Origin: Paraglomus occultum
Lineage: Eukaryota > Glomeromycota > Glomeromycetes > Paraglomerales > Paraglomeraceae
Reading direction: 5' to 3'
NCBI GenBank assembly: GCA_910592205.1
Contig: CAJVPJ010001350.1
Span: 1 to 10,338, forward strand
DNA: 10,338 nucleotides
Of the stretch, positions 7,589 to 10,338 are shown in pieces. Positions within the stretch are counted from its first letter, which is position 1; every line of letters starts with the position of its first letter. Position numbers and translations under genes: made by a program. The notes under the pieces were generated by a model. It was not told the DNA's origin, made no database searches, and saw only the letters and a list, made by a program, of their open reading frames with translations.

Positions 7589-9071
7589 ATGTCTAGCAAG
7601 AAGCCAAAAAAACCATTATACGAACAATCGACTCAATTCCGTCACTGGCGCTTTTCGAGCTCGCAGTTAGAGAATATACGTACGCAGACCAATACTTCAA
7701 CAGTTGAACGAGTCAAGCGGCTACTCACAGAGGAATTGGTTTGTGCTTGCTTCTCCCTCCTCGATTCCCGCTTTGGCTTCGATCTCACAGCTGACTCTCC
7801 TTAGACTCTACGTGAGACAGAACAAACGGACTCGCCTCGACCACCGCCTGAAGAAATTCCATACCTAACTGCTGATGAAGAACTAGCATTATGTCGTTAC
7901 TATGAAGCAATGATTAGAAACTTCCCAGGAGCCAATTTCCCCGATGAAGTCAAAGTGATTCGTTTTTTCCCTATTCTACTTTCAATACAGCTTTGTCTGT
8001 CCTCATCTGACTTGAACCCCTAAATACTAGGCAACCGCCATAGTGTACATGAAAAGATTTTACTTGCGAAATTCTATAATGGATTATCATCCTAAAACCA
8101 TCATGTGAGAGTCAATCCCAAGTGTTGGCATACAGCATCATATATAGTGCAATTCATGTCATTTTCTCTGTAATTAGGATGACATGTCTTTTCCTTGGCG
8201 CCAAGACGGAAAATAATATTATCGCAATTAGCGATTTTCTCAACATCATTGAACGGATATCACGAGAGAAAATATCCCGTGATACGATATTTCGACATGA
8301 GTTGCCAGTCTCGCAAAGTATGAGGTTTGAGTATGCCGTGCATCACCCTTATCGTGCAAGCTTTGGTTTCTTCTTAGATTTACAGGTCTGTAATGCCGGT
8401 TTAGCTGTTAATTATTGCTGATGAGTTTGTACTTCACTATACAAGTAGCTAACCCGTAATATTTCTTTTATTTTATAATTTAGAATTTTACAAAAGATCT
8501 GACAAAACTTAAACGAATCTATGAGAAATCGAAAGAATACATCGGAACATCGTTGCTAACCGATTTGGTTTTTACTTATCAACCATCGCAAATCGCCTTG
8601 GCAACAATACGGATGGCGACAAAAACTCTGGAGGCTAAGCTCGACATTAACGGGTATTGCTTTATTGGACACTAATACAAGTTACATGGCATAGGTCGAA
8701 AGTTTTTTAGTAACCTGAGCATTCGTTTAGGTACATTCGAAGCAAATTTCCCGACAAACACGAAAAGTTTACTGATATACTCAATGATATCGAGAACACT
8801 CTGACCAATTTTTCTCCCGTATCAAAGGATCAAGCTAAAGAAATCGATCGAAAATTACATTTCTGTCGCAATCCAGAGAAGAATCCTAATAGTGCATTGT
8901 ATGGTGTTATTGTTGTTCGGTCAATTCATGAAACATGCATACGTTAACACACAGATTTTTAGATCCAAAAAACGGCGTGCTGACAAAGAGCGAGAACGCG
9001 AAGTCAGGAAAACAAAGAAATCGAAGACATTGAGGGATCGACAAAAAGAATTGGAGAGCGTATTTCAATAG
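7589..9071 (+). CDS. Cyclin H, CDK-activating kinase/TFIIH subunit, seven exons, complete (342 aa)
   Basis: Exons: 7589-7738, 7805-7954, 8031-8104, 8178-8385, 8484-8653, 8731-8898 and 8963-9071, with introns of 66, 76, 73, 98, 77 and 64 nt. The total is 1029 nt in frame. The N-terminus has the cyclin H hallmark RHWRFS (18-23). The first cyclin fold covers about 70-190, with YMKRFYLRNSIMDYHP (106-121), the Lys/Glu pair K134 and E166, and HHPYR (180-184). The second fold contains YQPSQIALA (226-234). The C-terminal tail is basic (KKRR at 309-312), a likely nuclear signal. Family knowledge: cyclin H (Ccl1 in yeast, Mcs2 in fission yeast) activates CDK7/Kin28 with MAT1/Tfb3, phosphorylating cell-cycle CDKs and the RNA polymerase II C-terminal domain. 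The length is close to human cyclin H. The donors of introns 1 and 2 (GTTTGT, GTGATT) are weak. The last junction was chosen as GTATGG to TTTTTAG because it keeps the basic tail in frame. Confidence 0.93.
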
Positions 9072-9647
9072 TTCGTAGGGAGAGTGAAGGGAAATATTTC
9101 GCATTCAAGGTTCTCTGGTTGAAACACCAATAATTACTGGATGGTTTTTAGAGAGAACCAATTTGACCAGAGGATACTGAAATCTACTTACGCTTAGGGT
9201 TACTCTTTTCCTCGACACCCAAATATTACTAATATTCAGTAGGCGATATCTTACTTTGAAGCCTGCTTTCGCTTAATGCATAGGATAAGTTGATCTGTTC
9301 GACTATTTTCTCTATGACTTCGACAAGGATTGGCAAGCAACGTGTCAACCCGCACTTGTAAACGGCTCATGTCATAATCAATCCTTCACTTTTATAGATC
9401 ATTCCCAGACATTTATTCTCTGATTAGGAATACAGTGATTTTTATGTGTATTATTATACAATTCCTGCATACTAGACAGACTTAGTAAACAGACTAGTAG
9501 AATATACTAAAATTTTGCAAAAGCTAATAAAATCGTGTTACCGTAGTTACCTGAGAAGGTCAAGTATCATGTGATACACGTGTCGGAATCTTTAGCTGTT
9601 TTTCTTCATACAATCTTTTAAAAATTGCTACCAACTAAAGGGGATGA
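9072..9647. other. Intergenic region downstream of the cyclin H gene
   Basis: About 576 bp of AT-rich DNA without a convincing reading frame. It includes the cyclin H 3' region, AATAAA at 9526-9531 (a candidate poly(A) signal, but 455 nt after the stop), and overlapping inverted repeats with an E-box at 9564-9583 just upstream of the next reading frame. Confidence 0.5.
9564..9583. promoter_or_regulatory. Overlapping inverted repeats with a CACGTG E-box
   Basis: GTATCA and TGATAC pair across a TG spacer (9564-9577). The overlapping 8-bp palindrome ACACGTGT occupies 9576-9583. CACGTG is the core site for bHLH factors of the Pho4/Cbf1/USF type. It lies about 65-90 bp upstream of the open frame that begins at 9648. 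A regulatory role is inference. Confidence 0.4.
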
Positions 9648-10166
9648 TTTAACGTGGACGGAAGATATATCGATTGCAGATGGGATCAGCAGTTGGGAAG
9701 GATCTTTTCCCTCTTCTCCACAGCAGAATTCAAACACACTCCCGTGTACAACGACCACTATTATATCATCGAACGAAGGGATAACCGACGAGTCGAAGTC
9801 GTCATGTATCAACAGCAGGCTGACGACTGGAAAAGGGAACATCTCGACGAGTGGGTCGGCAGATCCATCTCCGCAAATATGGAATATTATAGCACCCACT
9901 CCGACCTGCCCAGACACGAACTTATTACCTTCGTTCCCTTCCTTGACGGAGATAACTTCAGACACGGAGGATGCGATGACTACGGAGTGGAGGAGTCGTC
10001 GCTCGATGGAGCTACGTTGAAATACAGTCGATATGGAGACGAGACTTTGATGGATGTTTACTTCCGCCCGACCGAAGAGAAAGAGCCTGGGAATTCACCC
10101 GATGGATCATGGGATTGGAATTTGTCACCATGGTTAGACGAACCCCAGCGACAGAAATGCCATTAA
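9648..10166 (+). CDS. Unrecognised GC-rich reading frame, 5' end uncertain
   Basis: The frame is open from just after a TGA (9645-9647) to TAA 10164-10166, 172 codons, with no ATG until 9804 (MYQQQADDW). Third codon positions are strongly C-rich, unlike cyclin H beside it, and the product is rich in Asp, Glu, Tyr and Trp (for example VYNDHYYIIERRDN and ITFVPFLDGDNF). Both points favour this frame over the two overlapping ones: a Ser/Thr/Pro-rich plus frame, as expected from reading C-rich wobble bases at second positions, and an antisense frame in codon register. The missing start suggests an upstream intron. TTTAAC at 9648-9653 followed by GATTGCAG (9672-9679) could be a branch point and acceptor, putting the exon start at 9680 in phase. 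Alternatives are initiation at 9804 or a 5'-truncated gene. I do not recognise the family; no signal peptide or membrane segment is visible. Confidence 0.5.
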   Translation, partial: FNVDGRYIDCRWDQQLGRIFSLFSTAEFKHTPVYNDHYYIIERRDNRRVEVVMYQQQADDWKREHLDEWVGRSISANMEYYSTHSDLPRHELITFVPFLDGDNFRHGGCDDYGVEESSLDGATLKYSRYGDETLMDVYFRPTEEKEPGNSPDGSWDWNLSPWLDEPQRQKCH

Positions 10167-10338
10167 CACCGACCATTACTTACCCGAGGTATCACCGTGT
10201 GAGCCCCGAGTTCGTAATAATTAGTAATATAATCACAAAATTTATGCACATCCCTCCGGTCGATTATAGTCAAGAAATCCCACACATTTATCCCACACTT
10301 TTAACGTCGTACAGCATATTCCCATAAATAGGATGATC
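10167..10338. other. 3' flank, nothing recognised
   Basis: AT-rich sequence after the TAA at 10166. An overlapping 72-codon open frame continues to 10327 but looks like a shadow. No canonical AATAAA is seen before the window ends. Confidence 0.4.

Noticed and set aside
8386-8483. TGATGA in cyclin H intron 4 as a C/D-box snoRNA
   Set aside because: No suitable D box (CTGA) or terminal stem follows at the expected distance.
8899-8962. Alternative last cyclin H junction with acceptor at ACACACAG (8954)
   Set aside because: From donor GTATGG it gives a frame that stops early, and from GTGTTA it gives an immediate stop; only the TTTTTAG acceptor at 8962 keeps the basic tail with a strong donor.
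8907-9104. 65-codon minus ORF over the end of cyclin H
   Set aside because: It is antisense to cyclin H exon 7 and its last intron.
9618-9965. 115-codon minus ORF and the 131-codon Ser/Thr/Pro-rich plus ORF (9625-10020)
   Set aside because: Both overlap the frame ending at 10166. The plus one has the composition expected when C-rich wobble bases fall at second positions; the minus one is in codon register and Val/Ile-rich.

Overview
The window is AT-rich eukaryotic DNA with short spliceosomal introns (63-313 nt, GT-AG). One intron has a perfect yeast-type TACTAAC branch point. The ATP synthase alpha subunit encoded here reads like fungal mitochondrial ATP1. Many short introns, low GC and decayed Tc1-type DNA suggest an early-diverging fungus, possibly Mucoromycota. 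That placement is inference; no rRNA or other marker is present.

Layout. (1) 3-537, plus strand: the 3' end of a gene whose C-terminus looks like the SH3/Tudor-like tail of Sds3/BRMS1-type co-repressor subunits. (2) 538-4417: a gene-poor stretch. It holds a possible three-exon small gene on the minus strand (2037-2420), the decayed 3' half of a Tc1/mariner-type transposase (2806-3191), a decayed piece that resembles ribosomal protein uL16/RPL10 (3337-3463), a possible 55-residue minus-strand ORF (3544-3711), a perfect hairpin and several stop-free stretches of uncertain meaning. (3) 4418-6852, minus strand: a complete seven-exon gene for mitochondrial F1 ATP synthase alpha (553 aa). (4) 7589-9071, plus strand: a complete seven-exon cyclin H gene (342 aa), divergent from ATP1 across 736 bp. 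(5) 9648-10166, plus strand: an unrecognised reading frame, clearly richer in GC and C-ending codons than its neighbours, with no obvious start codon.

The two complete genes serve separate housekeeping roles: oxidative phosphorylation, and the CDK-activating kinase/TFIIH module. They share an upstream region that has a CCAAT box on the ATP1 side and a perfect 16-bp palindrome touching the cyclin H start codon. The Sds3-like gene would add a third nuclear/chromatin function. I see no sign that these genes form one system, and I found no convincing new multi-gene system. The points most worth a second look are the splice architecture of ATP1 exons 4-5, the palindrome at the cyclin H start, the relic-rich interval 2800-3480, and the compositionally odd orphan frame at the right end. 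Exon joins were worked out by hand from frame continuity and splice signals; the two housekeeping genes are secure.
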